In this document: positions 8,849 to 17,647 of the stretch, piece by piece
Position numbering within the stretch: the stretch's first letter is position 1
How the letters are laid out: each line of letters opens with the position of its first letter
Origin: Methanosarcina sp. MTP4
Lineage (GTDB): Archaea > Halobacteriota > Methanosarcinia > Methanosarcinales > Methanosarcinaceae
Assembly: GCF_000970045.1 (NCBI RefSeq)
Contig: NZ_CP009505.1
Coordinates: forward strand, 620,001 to 684,000
Length of the DNA: 64,000 nt
Direction of reading: 5' to 3'
Program-made: the position numbers and the translations under genes
The notes under the pieces: generated by a model
Database searches by the model: none
What the model saw: the letters and a program-made list of their open reading frames with translations, nothing else
What the model was told of the DNA's origin: nothing

Positions 8849-9163
8849 ATGTCTTTTGAAGACGCAATAAAATCACTGGATTCCGGAGTAATTGTGGATA
8901 TAGAGGTCACACCCGGGTCAAAATCCGTGTCTGTTCCCAGTGGTTATAATGAATGGCGTAAGAGAATTGAGGTCAAACTTACTAAAAATGCCCAGAAAGG
9001 AAAAGCAAATGGACAGTTGATCGAAAGCCTTGCTGAATTTTTCGGAATCAGTAGTTCCAGCATCATGATCAGCAGTGGGGCTACAAGCAGCAAAAAATCT
9101 GTTTTGATAAAAGGTATTTCTTACGAGCAGGCAGTCTCGGTTTTTGGGTCCCGTTTGAAATAA
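8849..9163 (+). CDS. UPF0235/DUF167 (YggU-like) protein
   Basis: This 104-residue protein matches the YggU/DUF167 family: VDIEVTPGSKSVSVPSG near the N-terminus, then IEVKLTKNAQKGKANGQLIE and ISSGATSSKKSVLIKG. The conserved KGKAN motif is characteristic. The fold is known from structures, but the biochemical role is not established. It is followed by the toprim gene on the same strand 78 bases away. Confidence 0.9.
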   Translation: MSFEDAIKSLDSGVIVDIEVTPGSKSVSVPSGYNEWRKRIEVKLTKNAQKGKANGQLIESLAEFFGISSSSIMISSGATSSKKSVLIKGISYEQAVSVFGSRLK

Positions 9164-9241
9164 TATAAAGGCCCAAAAAGATCTCTGTTAAGTTCTGGTG
9201 GATTCCCTGCCCTGTCGAGGCTATATCATAAGAAAAGGTTG

Positions 9242-9682
9242 ATGGTAAACGTGGTTGATGTTGAAGTATACAGAAAAAGGCTTGAGAGGCTTGAAGAGCT
9301 GCTTTCCGAGCTTTCTGAGTATGCCGAAAAAGGCTCTATAATAATAGTGGAAGGCAAAAGAGATGTTCTTTCGCTAAAGAAGCTTGGGATAGAAGGACAT
9401 TTTGAGCTTGCCACCCAGCACCCTCTTCTTAATTTCTCCGAGAAAATAGCACGGCAGAACCGGGATATTGTCGTGCTTACTGACTGGGACCGCAGAGGGG
9501 ACCTGCTGGCCTCAAAACTAACTGAATATTTCGGAAATCTCGCCATAAATCCCGAACTTCAGATCCGGCATAAGCTAAAGCTCATTACGCAGAAAGAAAT
9601 CAAGGATGTGGAAAGCCTGTACACATATGTCTCAAAGCTCAGAGCTTTAACAGGCGCATACACTGACTCTGATCTATGCTGA
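9242..9682 (+). CDS. Toprim-domain protein (UPF0292-like)
   Basis: This 146-residue protein consists mainly of a toprim domain: [17 protein letters not shown] near residues 33-49 holds the catalytic Glu, and [11 protein letters not shown] near 79-89 holds the DxD motif. Toprim domains bind Mg2+ in primases, topoisomerases and RNase M5-like nucleases. Small archaeal stand-alone versions (UPF0292) are uncharacterised and may process RNA. The ATG at 9242 is preferred over a TTG directly before it. The preceding gene is DUF167. Confidence 0.85.
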   Translation: MVNVVDVEVYRKRLERLEELLSELSEYAEKGSIIIVEGKRDVLSLKKLGIEGHFELATQHPLLNFSEKIARQNRDIVVLTDWDRRGDLLASKLTEYFGNLAINPELQIRHKLKLITQKEIKDVESLYTYVSKLRALTGAYTDSDLC

Positions 9683-9773
9683 ATTTGATTTTTTTTAGAT
9701 AAGTGGGCTTGAAAAGCTTTTTTGGAATCGGCAACTCATTGAATAACTAATGTGGACTGGCGGGAAGACCTAT

Positions 9774-9884
9774 AACTAAAAGTGTTAAACTAAAAGTGTT
9801 AAACTAAAAGTGTTAAACTAAAAGTGTTAAACTAAAAGTGTTAAACTAAAAGTGTTAAACTAAAAGTGTTAAACTAAAAGTGGG
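9774..9884. repeat. Tandem repeat, 14-bp unit, about eight copies
   Basis: AACTAAAAGTGTTA is repeated without spacers from 9774; the last copy is imperfect (GTGGGT). It lies between the converging toprim gene and the minus-strand DUF356-like gene. Confidence 0.95.
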
Positions 9885-9972
9885 TGAAAATGCATTTAAT
9901 CCTCTCCAAAATAAAAAATAAATGAGGTGGATTTGGACAGGTAATTCATCTTGGAAGAGGGATTAACAGTTC

Positions 9973-10389
9973 CTATTCATTTTGCACTGCTTTGTCAGCT
10001 TCCTCTTTTTCCTGAACCATAGAGAGGTTATCGGGATGCTTTTGCTGGTTAAACGTTCTGTCAAATTCTGGATACTTCTGGAACTTGCCAGCCAGCTCCT
10101 CGAACATCTTGTGCCTCGGACTGATGATGATTATATGGGCAGGAGGATGAATTTTCTTCAATCTGCTAATTGCTGCTCCAGCATGGTTGTTCAGTTCTAC
10201 AAGTGCTGCAGAGTTGCATTTTGACTTGAGAGGTACTCCCATTACGCTGACAAGAAGATCATCGGCTATATTTGGTTCGATGCATCTGGGAGTAGCTGAA
10301 AACTGAATGTGTCCGTACCGTTCTAAGTCATGCAGGGCTATTTTTACTTTGTCCGAGTCGTCTGCCCGGACTAATGCGAAAGATTTCAT
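9973..10389 (-). CDS. DUF356-like archaeal protein
   Basis: This 138-residue protein starts MKSFALVRADDSDKVKIAL and contains a distinctive segment around residues 80-92 (KKIHPPAHIIIIS). From memory this matches DUF356, found in methanogens and related archaea and without known function. A conserved core with two alpha/beta units is followed by a charged, probably disordered tail from about residue 108 (QKHPDNLSMVQEKEEADKA). It stands alone, with the 14-bp repeat downstream. Confidence 0.7.
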   Translation of the reverse strand: MKSFALVRADDSDKVKIALHDLERYGHIQFSATPRCIEPNIADDLLVSVMGVPLKSKCNSAALVELNNHAGAAISRLKKIHPPAHIIIISPRHKMFEELAGKFQKYPEFDRTFNQQKHPDNLSMVQEKEEADKAVQNE

Positions 10390-11535
10390 TTTTTACACAC
10401 CGCCAATCTACTAAAGTTTTCCCCATTTCTTTATTGCTCTGCACCTATAATAATCTTTGTACATGAGGGCTGATAAATTGCTAACCAGAAGTTCTCTTTG
10501 TGAAAACGACATGCTGAGGGGCTTTTCTCCCTTCAAAAATGTTTGGAATTACTGGTTAAGTACACCCAACCCGCTTCTTACCTTCATGCCGACGAAGTTC
10601 AAAAATTACACAGGCGCATTGTAAGATCATTTTTCAGTATGTAGTATTTCCTTCGTTTTACTGGAGTATTCTATACTTATATTCTCCGAATATATATTCG
10701 TTTTGAAATAATATTTCCGGAAGAAGCAAATTTGCTTTATTTTTCCTGCTCCCTCCTGAAATTAAATAAGGATTAACCCTCTTTCCTATGTCATATAACA
10801 TCTGCACAGTGATCTCGTTAACATAGTTAACATTGTATGTTATATTAATCTTGTTAACTCTCTCTATCTTAATATACTGTCATCTAAACTTAATTGTTTT
10901 GATTTGATCAAAAGCTTTGATCTGGCTCTTACATATTTATGAAATGTGTATTGTCTCTTCAATCTCCTGCTTTCAACTTCTTGAATGATAAATTGGTTCA
11001 ATACAAAATAATATTATAAAGTTTATTACAATTTCCAATTTCTGGCCAGGCTTTAAGAACTCCCCTTCAAGAATGGTATCTTTTATTTAGGTCCTGCCTG
11101 TATCATATACCTGAACAGTACACAAATACGTGCAATAACGTATTCTTCGTGCTATCTGTTTGGCCTTGTAGACGAAAAAAGCCTGTGGATGCAAATGGAT
11201 TATTCTGGCGCGTCATGATCCTGTCATGTCGTATGTCACAAATGGGAACTTACATACTAATGTAAAGTTGTCATCTTAATGTGGAAAAATCCTTTTCAAT
11301 TATATTTCACAATTATAATTTGTCCTATATTTACACAAAAGGTGCAGTGTGGAAGGCTTAATACCCTCCTGGATATATGTGTGGTGTGATTTGCTCTATC
11401 AATTGATGAGGTTGGTTTTTCTGCCTCTCCGGCTTATCTGCCGGGTCATGATTCATTTAATGGTTATTGCATGGAACTCGATACGTTTAAAGGTTATTTC
11501 ATAAATCAAAGTTTAGTTCATAATTCGGTGATTAT
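10390..11535. other. Long AT-rich intergenic region
   Basis: I see no convincing gene in this 1.1 kb. It contains three GTTAAC palindromes within 10817-10857, an ATTCTCCGAATATATATTCG stretch around 10680-10700, and a small hairpin CCGGC-N6-GCCGG at 11429-11444. Promoters for the DUF356-like gene (minus) and proA (plus) must lie here. No tRNA or rRNA pattern is visible. Confidence 0.5.
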
Positions 11536-12879
11536 ATGGCTGAGGATATCGAAACGAAGGTAATTACGGCAAAGAAAGCGTCAATCGAACTTGCCAGCGT
11601 GAGTACGGAAATTAAAAACAGGGCTCTGGAGGCCATGGCAGATGCCCTTGATAGGGAAAGAAAAGCAATTCTCGAAGCAAATGTAAAGGACTGTGAATAT
11701 GCTGAAGAGCTGAAAAAATCCGGGAAGCTCACCCAGGCTCTTGTGGACAGGCTGAAGGTCAACGATTCGAAAATTGATGGGATGATAGCAGGAATCAGGG
11801 ACGTAATAAAACTGGAAGACCCTGTGGGAGAAACCCTTTCGGCTCTTGAACTTGATGATGGGCTGATCCTCTATCAGGTGAGTTGTCCTATTGGCCTGAT
11901 AGGGGTTATCTTCGAGTCCCGGCCTGACGTGGTGCCACAGGTCATGTCCCTTTGCCTGAAAAGCGGGAACGCAACGATTTTCAAGGGCGGGAGTGAAGCA
12001 AGGGAGTCGAACCGCACGATCTTCGATATTCTCGTAAGAGCTATCGAATCCACGGAAGGAATGCCACAGGGTGCTTTTCAGTTGATAGAGACCCGGGAAG
12101 AGGTCATGGATCTCCTTAGCCTGGACGCTTACATAGACCTCCTTATCCCGAGGGGTTCCAACGAATTTGTCAAGTTCATTCAGGATAACACGAGGATCCC
12201 AGTGCTGGGGCACACAAGTGGCATTTGCCACTATTACATAGACGAGTTTGCGGACCTGGAAACGGCCTGGAAGGTCTGTTTCGATGCGAAGGTGCAGTAC
12301 CCTGCGGTCTGCAATGCAATCGAAACCCTGCTCGTAAATCGGAACCTTGCCGAAGCTTTCCTCCCGAAAATGGCGGAAATGTATCTTGAAGCCGGAGTGG
12401 AGCTGCGCTGCGATGAGGATAGCTACACCCTGCTTGCAGGAAAGGGTCTGTCTTCTCTTGCAAAGGCTACGGCAGAGGACTGGGGCCTTGAGTACAATGA
12501 CCTTATCCTTTCTGTCAAAATCGTTGACTCGATCAAGGAAGCCATTGACCACATCAATACCTACGGCTCCCACCACAGCGACGGGATCATCACCACAAGC
12601 GATGAGAGGAGAAAGAAGTTCACCGGGCTTGTAGATTCTTCCAGTATCATGGTTAATGCCTCCACTCGCTTTGCAGACGGCTATCGCTATGGAAAAGGTG
12701 CCGAAGTCGGGATCAGCACGAACAAGATTCATTCCCGGGGGCCGACGGGCATGGAAGGCCTTCTGATTTACAAGTACATCCTCATGGGGAAAGGGCACAT
12801 TGTAGCGGATTATGCCGGAAAAGACGCAAAACCCTTCGCTCACAGGAAACTTGACCTTAAGTTTGGAGATGCTAACTGA
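11536..12879 (+). CDS. proA: Glutamate-5-semialdehyde dehydrogenase (gamma-glutamyl phosphate reductase)
   Basis: ProA reduces gamma-glutamyl phosphate to glutamate semialdehyde with NADPH, the second step of proline synthesis. The 447-residue protein has the aldehyde dehydrogenase fold with family signatures: GVIFESRPDVVPQV near residues 121-134, FKGGSEARESN near 150-160, LIPRGSNEFVKFI near 199-211, and the catalytic region KVQYPAVCNAIETLLVN near 255-271 with its Cys. The C-terminus is typical (GRG-like NKIHSRGPTGMEGLL). proB and proC follow on the same strand with gaps of about 260 and 270 bases, so the three may be separate transcripts. Confidence 0.95.
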   Translation: MAEDIETKVITAKKASIELASVSTEIKNRALEAMADALDRERKAILEANVKDCEYAEELKKSGKLTQALVDRLKVNDSKIDGMIAGIRDVIKLEDPVGETLSALELDDGLILYQVSCPIGLIGVIFESRPDVVPQVMSLCLKSGNATIFKGGSEARESNRTIFDILVRAIESTEGMPQGAFQLIETREEVMDLLSLDAYIDLLIPRGSNEFVKFIQDNTRIPVLGHTSGICHYYIDEFADLETAWKVCFDAKVQYPAVCNAIETLLVNRNLAEAFLPKMAEMYLEAGVELRCDEDSYTLLAGKGLSSLAKATAEDWGLEYNDLILSVKIVDSIKEAIDHINTYGSHHSDGIITTSDERRKKFTGLVDSSSIMVNASTRFADGYRYGKGAEVGISTNKIHSRGPTGMEGLLIYKYILMGKGHIVADYAGKDAKPFAHRKLDLKFGDAN

Positions 12880-13000
12880 ATCAGTTCTGAACCAGGCAGG
12901 TTTTAACTGAAGTAGGTATGAACTATGCAGGTTTGAGCGGAATCAATTGTTCACCTGAATCCTTAACTCGGGCTAAATCTTCCGAATAATTATGAAATAC

Positions 13001-13008
13001 TTATATAT
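13001..13008 (+). promoter_or_regulatory. TATA box upstream of proB
   Basis: TTATATAT in AT-rich DNA, placed to start transcription near 13026-13033, just before the GC-richer structured leader of proB. Confidence 0.5.
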
Positions 13009-13025
13009 TTGAAATGTGAAATTTG

Positions 13026-13141
13026 CGCCGGAAAATGCGCAGAGGCGGTGTAAATCCCCTATTGCAGCGAGAACCCCGTGCGGCTTTGTACTGAGGTCCG
13101 GGTAAGCGCTGCAATTCAAAATACCCTAAGAGGCATTACTC
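13026..13141 (+). promoter_or_regulatory. Structured 5' leader of proB
   Basis: This GC-richer stretch has a perfect 9-bp stem, 13061-13069 with 13107-13115, enclosing 37 bases in which ACCC (13073-13076) can pair with GGGT (13100-13103). A small hairpin GCGC-N8-GCGC lies at 13025-13040. The ribosome binding site AAGAGG and the TTG start follow. It is not a riboswitch class I recognise. Feedback control of proline synthesis is a possible role, but only by position. Confidence 0.45.
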
Positions 13142-14308
13142 TTGACAGATAGAAAACAGTTTTTCCACGATGTAAACAAGGTTGTTATCAAGATCGGGAC
13201 TTCCTCGATAACCAAACGGAACTGTGACGAAACGAAGGAAAACTGCAGCATAGATCCGGTATTCATGGAAGGGGTCGCAGCCCAGGTTTTCGAACTTAGA
13301 AAGCATGGGAAAGAAGTGATCCTTGTAAGCTCGGGCGCCATAGGTGTGGGGCTCCATGAAATGGGTATTGCTCCCAAACCCCGGGCAATCCCGATCCGGC
13401 AGGCTGCGGCAGCGGTTGGCCAAAGCCTCCTGATGCAGGACTGGATCCGGGCATTTTCGAAGTATGGAATGAAGGTTGCGCAGATCCTCCTGACCTATGA
13501 CTTCTACTCGGACCGGGTGACCTACCTGAACCTGCGGAACAGTATCTCCACTTTGCTCGAGTACGGAGTCGTTCCAATCATTAATGAAAACGACTGCACC
13601 TGCACGAATGAGATTGAAGCTATTTTCGGGGATAACGACAAGCTTTCAGCAATGGTTGCCAGCAAGATCGATGCCGACCTTCTGGTCATTCTCTCGGACA
13701 TTGAAGGGCTCTTTGACAGGAACCCGAAGATGAACAGCGATGCCCGACTCATCTCCCTGGTGGAAAAAATTACCCCCGAAATCGAGAGTTATGGGGGAGA
13801 CCCTACCAGCTTTAAAGGGGTTGGGGGGATGCGGACGAAAATCAAGGCTGCAAAGATCTGCAGCATGGCAGGCTGCTATGTTGTGATCGCAAACAGCGAT
13901 ATAGATGATGTTCTCCTCAAAATCCTTTCAGGTGAGGATGTGGGGACTCTCTTCCTTGCAGAAAGGCACATCCAGAAAAACCGCTCCCGCTGGATTATTC
14001 TCTCGAAAGCTTCAGGGACTATCCGCGTGGACGCCGGGGCAAAAGCTGCAATTCTCGGGAAAAACAGTCTTCTTCCTGCGGGAGTTGTAGGTGTTGAGGG
14101 TGATTTTGGCAGGGGCGATGTCGTGAAACTCGAATGTGCTGGCAGGGTTTTTGCAAAAGGGATCACTGACTATACTTCCGAAGAACTGATGGAAATAAAA
14201 GGAGCTCACACCGACCAGATCGAGAGTATCCTCGGTTATAAAAACTATGACAATGTCATAAAGACGGAAAACATCGGGTTTATGGATTCGTCGGAACATC
14301 CTGAGTAA
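13142..14308 (+). CDS. proB: Glutamate 5-kinase with C-terminal PUA domain
   Basis: ProB phosphorylates glutamate, the first and usually feedback-controlled step of proline synthesis. Kinase signatures: VVIKIGTSSIT near residues 12-22, ILVSSGAIGVG near 61-70, IPIINENDC near 146-154, FGDNDKLSAMVA near 164-175, and SFKGVGGMRTKIKAA near 222-236. Residues from about 290 to 375 form a PUA domain (RVDAGAKAAILGKNSLL onward), as in full-length ProB. The start is a TTG with AAGAGG 8 bases upstream. The length of 388 residues is slightly above the usual 370. Confidence 0.95.
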   Translation: MTDRKQFFHDVNKVVIKIGTSSITKRNCDETKENCSIDPVFMEGVAAQVFELRKHGKEVILVSSGAIGVGLHEMGIAPKPRAIPIRQAAAAVGQSLLMQDWIRAFSKYGMKVAQILLTYDFYSDRVTYLNLRNSISTLLEYGVVPIINENDCTCTNEIEAIFGDNDKLSAMVASKIDADLLVILSDIEGLFDRNPKMNSDARLISLVEKITPEIESYGGDPTSFKGVGGMRTKIKAAKICSMAGCYVVIANSDIDDVLLKILSGEDVGTLFLAERHIQKNRSRWIILSKASGTIRVDAGAKAAILGKNSLLPAGVVGVEGDFGRGDVVKLECAGRVFAKGITDYTSEELMEIKGAHTDQIESILGYKNYDNVIKTENIGFMDSSEHPE

Positions 14309-14362
14309 CGGGGCATCTTTAGTGCCCTCATTCCTTTAAATATTCTTATTTAAACATTCTGA

Positions 14363-14490
14363 CTCAATATTCGGATCCAAATATCCTAAATTACTATCAA
14401 AATCATATCTGAATCACTATTTGAATCTCAATATTCGGATCCAAATATCCTAAATTACTATCAAAATCATATCTGAATCACTATTTGAAT
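14363..14490. repeat. 64-bp direct repeat, two copies
   Basis: Two near-identical 64-bp units begin CTCAATATTCGGATCC at 14363 and 14427. They are followed to about 14550 by shorter degenerate echoes of ATCTGAATCACTATTTGAAT. It fills most of the proB-proC gap. Confidence 0.9.
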
Positions 14491-14577
14491 CACTATTTGA
14501 ATCACTATCGAAATCATGTCTGAATCGTATCTGAATAACTATCAGAATCATTTTATTTTTACATGGAGGCATCAAGT

Positions 14578-15396
14578 ATGACAGTTCAGAACAAAAATAT
14601 AGGATTTATCGGGGCAGGGAAGATGGGTTCTGCCCTCATGCAGGGTATCATAAAAGCCGGGATCGTGGACCCTTCAAGTGTAGGGGCAAGCGACGTGTAT
14701 GAGCCTGGCCTGAAAGCCCTGGAAGAACAGCTGGGAATCCGGGTGTCGACTGACAACAGCGTAATTGTAGAGGATTCGGATATTCTTCTCCTTGCCGTGA
14801 AGCCTCAGATCCTGGGCTCTGTGCTTGCAAAGCTGAGTGCAATTCTCACTCCTGAAAAGCTTGTGATCTCGATTGCTGCAGGAGTTCCCCTCTCCACTTA
14901 TGAGGATGCCTTGCCAGAAGGCACAAGGGTTGTGCGCGTGATGCCAAACATTGCAGCCACGGTTTCGGAAGCTGCTTCCGGGATTGCTCCTGGTAAAAAC
15001 GCTACTGGTGAAGATATTGAAACAGCCCTTGAGATCTTCTCTGCCGTGGGGACTGCTGTACGGGTTCCGGAATCTCTTATGGATGCGGTAACCGGGCTTT
15101 CCGGAAGTGGGCCTGCCTTCATCTTCCCGATAATCGAGGCCATGGCCGACGGAGCTGTTTTTGAAGGGCTGGACCGGCAAAGTGCTCTCTCTCTCGCTGC
15201 CCAGACCGTGCTGGGGGCTGCAAAAATGGCTCTTGAAACGGGCATGCACCCCGGAGAACTCAAGGATATGGTCACATCTCCGGGAGGGACCACAATTCAG
15301 GGCGTTCACGCCCTCGAAGAAGCCGGGGTAAGGGCTGCCTTCATGAATGCCGTTATCAGGGCAAGTGAGCGCTCTAAAGAACTTGGGAAAAAATAA
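14578..15396 (+). CDS. proC: Pyrroline-5-carboxylate reductase
   Basis: ProC reduces pyrroline-5-carboxylate to proline with NAD(P)H. The N-terminal Rossmann motif is IGFIGAGKMGSALMQGI; LLAVKPQIL and VVRVMPNIAATV lie mid-protein; the C-terminal helical dimer domain has LSGSGPAF, MVTSPGGTTIQGVHALE and the final GK-rich end. I chose ATG 14578, because an earlier ATG at 14563 overlaps the ribosome binding site (GGAGG at 14565-14569), which is ideally spaced for 14578. The length of 272 residues is typical. It completes the proA-B-C set. Confidence 0.95.
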   Translation: MTVQNKNIGFIGAGKMGSALMQGIIKAGIVDPSSVGASDVYEPGLKALEEQLGIRVSTDNSVIVEDSDILLLAVKPQILGSVLAKLSAILTPEKLVISIAAGVPLSTYEDALPEGTRVVRVMPNIAATVSEAASGIAPGKNATGEDIETALEIFSAVGTAVRVPESLMDAVTGLSGSGPAFIFPIIEAMADGAVFEGLDRQSALSLAAQTVLGAAKMALETGMHPGELKDMVTSPGGTTIQGVHALEEAGVRAAFMNAVIRASERSKELGKK

Positions 15397-15420
15397 TTTT
15401 TCTTTTCCCTTTTTCGGGGT

Positions 15421-15438
15421 CTCTTACGGAGGTAAGAG
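15421..15438 (+). terminator. Hairpin downstream of proC
   Basis: CTCTTAC and GTAAGAG form a 7-bp stem with a 4-base loop, 24 bases after the proC stop, followed by T-rich sequence (TATTTTGGTTTGTTTTTCTCT). Confidence 0.55.
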
Positions 15439-16100
15439 GTCCCTCGACTTATTTTGGTTTGTTTTTCTCTGTCGCTTGCTTTGAATCTATTTCTTTAACT
15501 ATAACTGAATTATAAACTAAAATATGTTTGAGCACCTTTCTTCTCCTTTTGGCATGAAAGTCCACATGTACTTTCATTCTTTGGGCATGTTATTCGAAGG
15601 ATATCATGTGTGTTTTTCTTTTTTGTTCCTTCTGTTTTGTTTTTGTTTATATTTTATCATAAATCTATTTTTATTTTGGATATGACCAAGCATAAATCAG
15701 TATAGTTGAGGGTTCTATCCGTTATTAAGTTACAATTCCAGAAGTTTAAATCCAAGTTAAAAACGAATGAGGTCTGAAGGATGTCTGAAACTGAAACATA
15801 CAACCCTTTACTACTAAATTTAATACCTTTTCAAAAAAGTACCTCTAAATATAATCCTCCGCAAAAAATGATTTGTGAGCACAAAAAGGTTGGTAGGATA
15901 GGTTGTCTGAAAAAATTCTCAAAAAAGTTGTCAGAAAGAATTCTTAAAGACGGGGGGTAGGGATGCAAAATGAAAAGTGTTTCCTTCACCCCGTTCTTTT
16001 AGGAATGATGAAATATAACTTCAGATTTTCGTATCGGGAATTGCTCTATACTCATATAGGTTGTGTTTTTGTTGGTGGAGACGTTTGGTGTGTGCATTCA
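15439..16100. other. AT-rich intergenic, no gene seen
   Basis: Contains homopolymer-rich and T-rich sequence and a short repeated CAAAAAAGT/CAAAAAAGTTGTC motif near 15833-15930. A 64-residue ORF at 15963-16157 has no recognisable product. Confidence 0.4.
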
Positions 16101-16257
16101 AACCACGGAAAGACACGGAAAAGCACGGAAAAAGGTCGGTTGGAAGACGACAATTAAGGTTGATCTGGCGTTTTGTTCACAATGGGTTTTGAATCGATTA
16201 TTTAAAGTTCCGGAGTACTCACCGGCCTTCAGGCCGGCTTCCGTGTATTCCGTGGTT
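16101..16257. repeat. Inverted-repeat element (ACGGAA-type)
   Basis: AACCACGGAAAGACACGGAA at 16101-16120, followed by a third ACGGAA copy, is mirrored by TTCCGTGTATTCCGTGGTT at 16239-16257. Inside lies a perfect hairpin CCGGCC-TTCA-GGCCGG at 16222-16237. Similar ACGGAA repeats are dispersed in many prokaryotic genomes. The 157-bp unit looks like a small non-autonomous element. I see no target-site duplication. Confidence 0.6.
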
Positions 16258-16337
16258 AAGGAATCGTAAACAAAAATACTTGATATTATATTTGACTTAT
16301 CCCTTAATCTCAGTTTACAGAATCTGTTTTTTGGCGG

Positions 16338-17021
16338 TTATTTGTCCTTCTTCAGGCACATGAACCAATCAAGGCAGCACCTTCCTTCCTCTTCTTTTTC
16401 AAGCCTTTCTCTTGCACCGTCAATTGAGGTGGGAGGTGGGATGATAACGTCGTCCCCTGGCTGCCAGTTTGCCGGAGTTGCAATCTTTTCGGCGTCACTC
16501 TTCTGAAGGGCGTTCAGGAGTCTCTTGATTTCCTGCATGTTTCTCCCGTTTGCCAGCGGATAATAGATGATTGCCCTGATTTTTGCCTCGGGGTCCATCA
16601 AAAATACTGCTCTGACCGCCTGGGTTGTCGAGGCATTTGGCTGTACCATCCCGTACTTCTTTGCAACGTCCATCGTCAGGTCTGCAATCACGGGGAAATC
16701 GATCTTCAGGTTTTTCATACCCCTGTACTCAATTTTTTCCTCGATCCTCTGCAGCCAGGCGACGTGAGAAAATACGCTGTCTATGGACAGCCCTATAAGT
16801 TCCGTGTTTATTTCCCTGAATTCTTCCTGCATGCTGGCAAAGGTCATGAACTCGGTGGTGCATACGGGTGTGAAGTCTGCGGGGTGGCTGAACAGGATTA
16901 CCCATTTTCCTTTGTAATCTTCGGGAAAGTTGATCGTACCTTTGGTTGTTACTGCGGTAAAGGCAGGAGCATCATCTCCTATCAGCGGCATACGTATCTG
17001 TTCACTTGCGTTTTCGTCCAT
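16338..17021 (-). CDS. Peroxiredoxin, Prx6/AhpC-TSA family
   Basis: This 227-residue thiol peroxidase reduces H2O2 and organic peroxides. The peroxidatic Cys is in HPADFTPVCTTE (about residue 54). The C-terminal arm shows a PANWQPGDDVI motif and ends with CCLDWFMC, whose cysteines are likely resolving residues as in archaeal Prx6-type enzymes. The length fits the long-C-terminus group. No reductase partner is adjacent. The start ATG at 17021 fits; a second Met at residue 11 is a less likely alternative. Confidence 0.93.
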   Translation of the reverse strand: MDENASEQIRMPLIGDDAPAFTAVTTKGTINFPEDYKGKWVILFSHPADFTPVCTTEFMTFASMQEEFREINTELIGLSIDSVFSHVAWLQRIEEKIEYRGMKNLKIDFPVIADLTMDVAKKYGMVQPNASTTQAVRAVFLMDPEAKIRAIIYYPLANGRNMQEIKRLLNALQKSDAEKIATPANWQPGDDVIIPPPTSIDGARERLEKEEEGRCCLDWFMCLKKDK

Positions 17022-17160
17022 TTCTACCCTCCACTGTTATAGATTTCCAGAGGTTTTTATAACTCTTTTCAGGTCAGGGATTAAGTAACGGGACTCCTAC
17101 ATCAGCATATCTGGACTATTGTCCAGATGTTTCTCCATACCGGTATATCTTGACAGTTTT

Positions 17161-17402
17161 CCGGATGTTTCTCTACTCCAGATATTTAGACCTTTTTTGC
17201 TTTTGCGTTTGGTTCGTATTCCTTAGTTTTCCGGATGTTTCTCTACTCCAGATATTTAGACCTTTTTTGCTTTTGCGTTTGGTTCGTATTCCTTAGTTTT
17301 CCGGATGTTTCTCTACTCCAGATATTTAGACCTTTTTTGCTTTTGCGTTTGGTTCGTATTCCTTAGTTTTCCGGATGTTTCTCTACTCCAGATATTTAGA
17401 CC
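17161..17402. repeat. Tandem repeat, 70-bp unit, 3.5 copies
   Basis: CCGGATGTTTCTCTACTCCA starts at 17161, 17231, 17301 and 17371, an exact 70-bp period; the first three copies appear identical and the last stops after 32 bases. Degenerate echoes of the same motif (CCAGATGTTTCTCC) precede it near 17120-17150. It lies between the peroxiredoxin gene (minus) and the DUF523 gene (plus). Confidence 0.95.
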
Positions 17403-17647
17403 GTTGCCCGAATACTTCCCTACATCATCCCTCTCACAAATTATTTTCATTCTTATATATCACTTGCGTAACTCCTGGAAAATTTCTCATTGGGGTGTGA
17501 AATTATTTCTATTCTTTTTCAAATGATTCTTTGATTCTTATCTTAAAATAGTAACAGACACTCCTTTTTTCGGAAAGCAATTTATGTGATCAATTCCATC
17601 CTTTTTATGGGGGATTTTTTATAAGGGAGTTTGTTAGACCGAAAGTT

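Noticed and set aside
11581-12843. 420-residue ORF antisense to proA
   Set aside because: Shadow of a strongly coding frame; no motif in the translation.
15963-16157. 64-residue ORF over the inverted-repeat element
   Set aside because: No family, crosses the ACGGAA repeats, composition unlike neighbouring genes.
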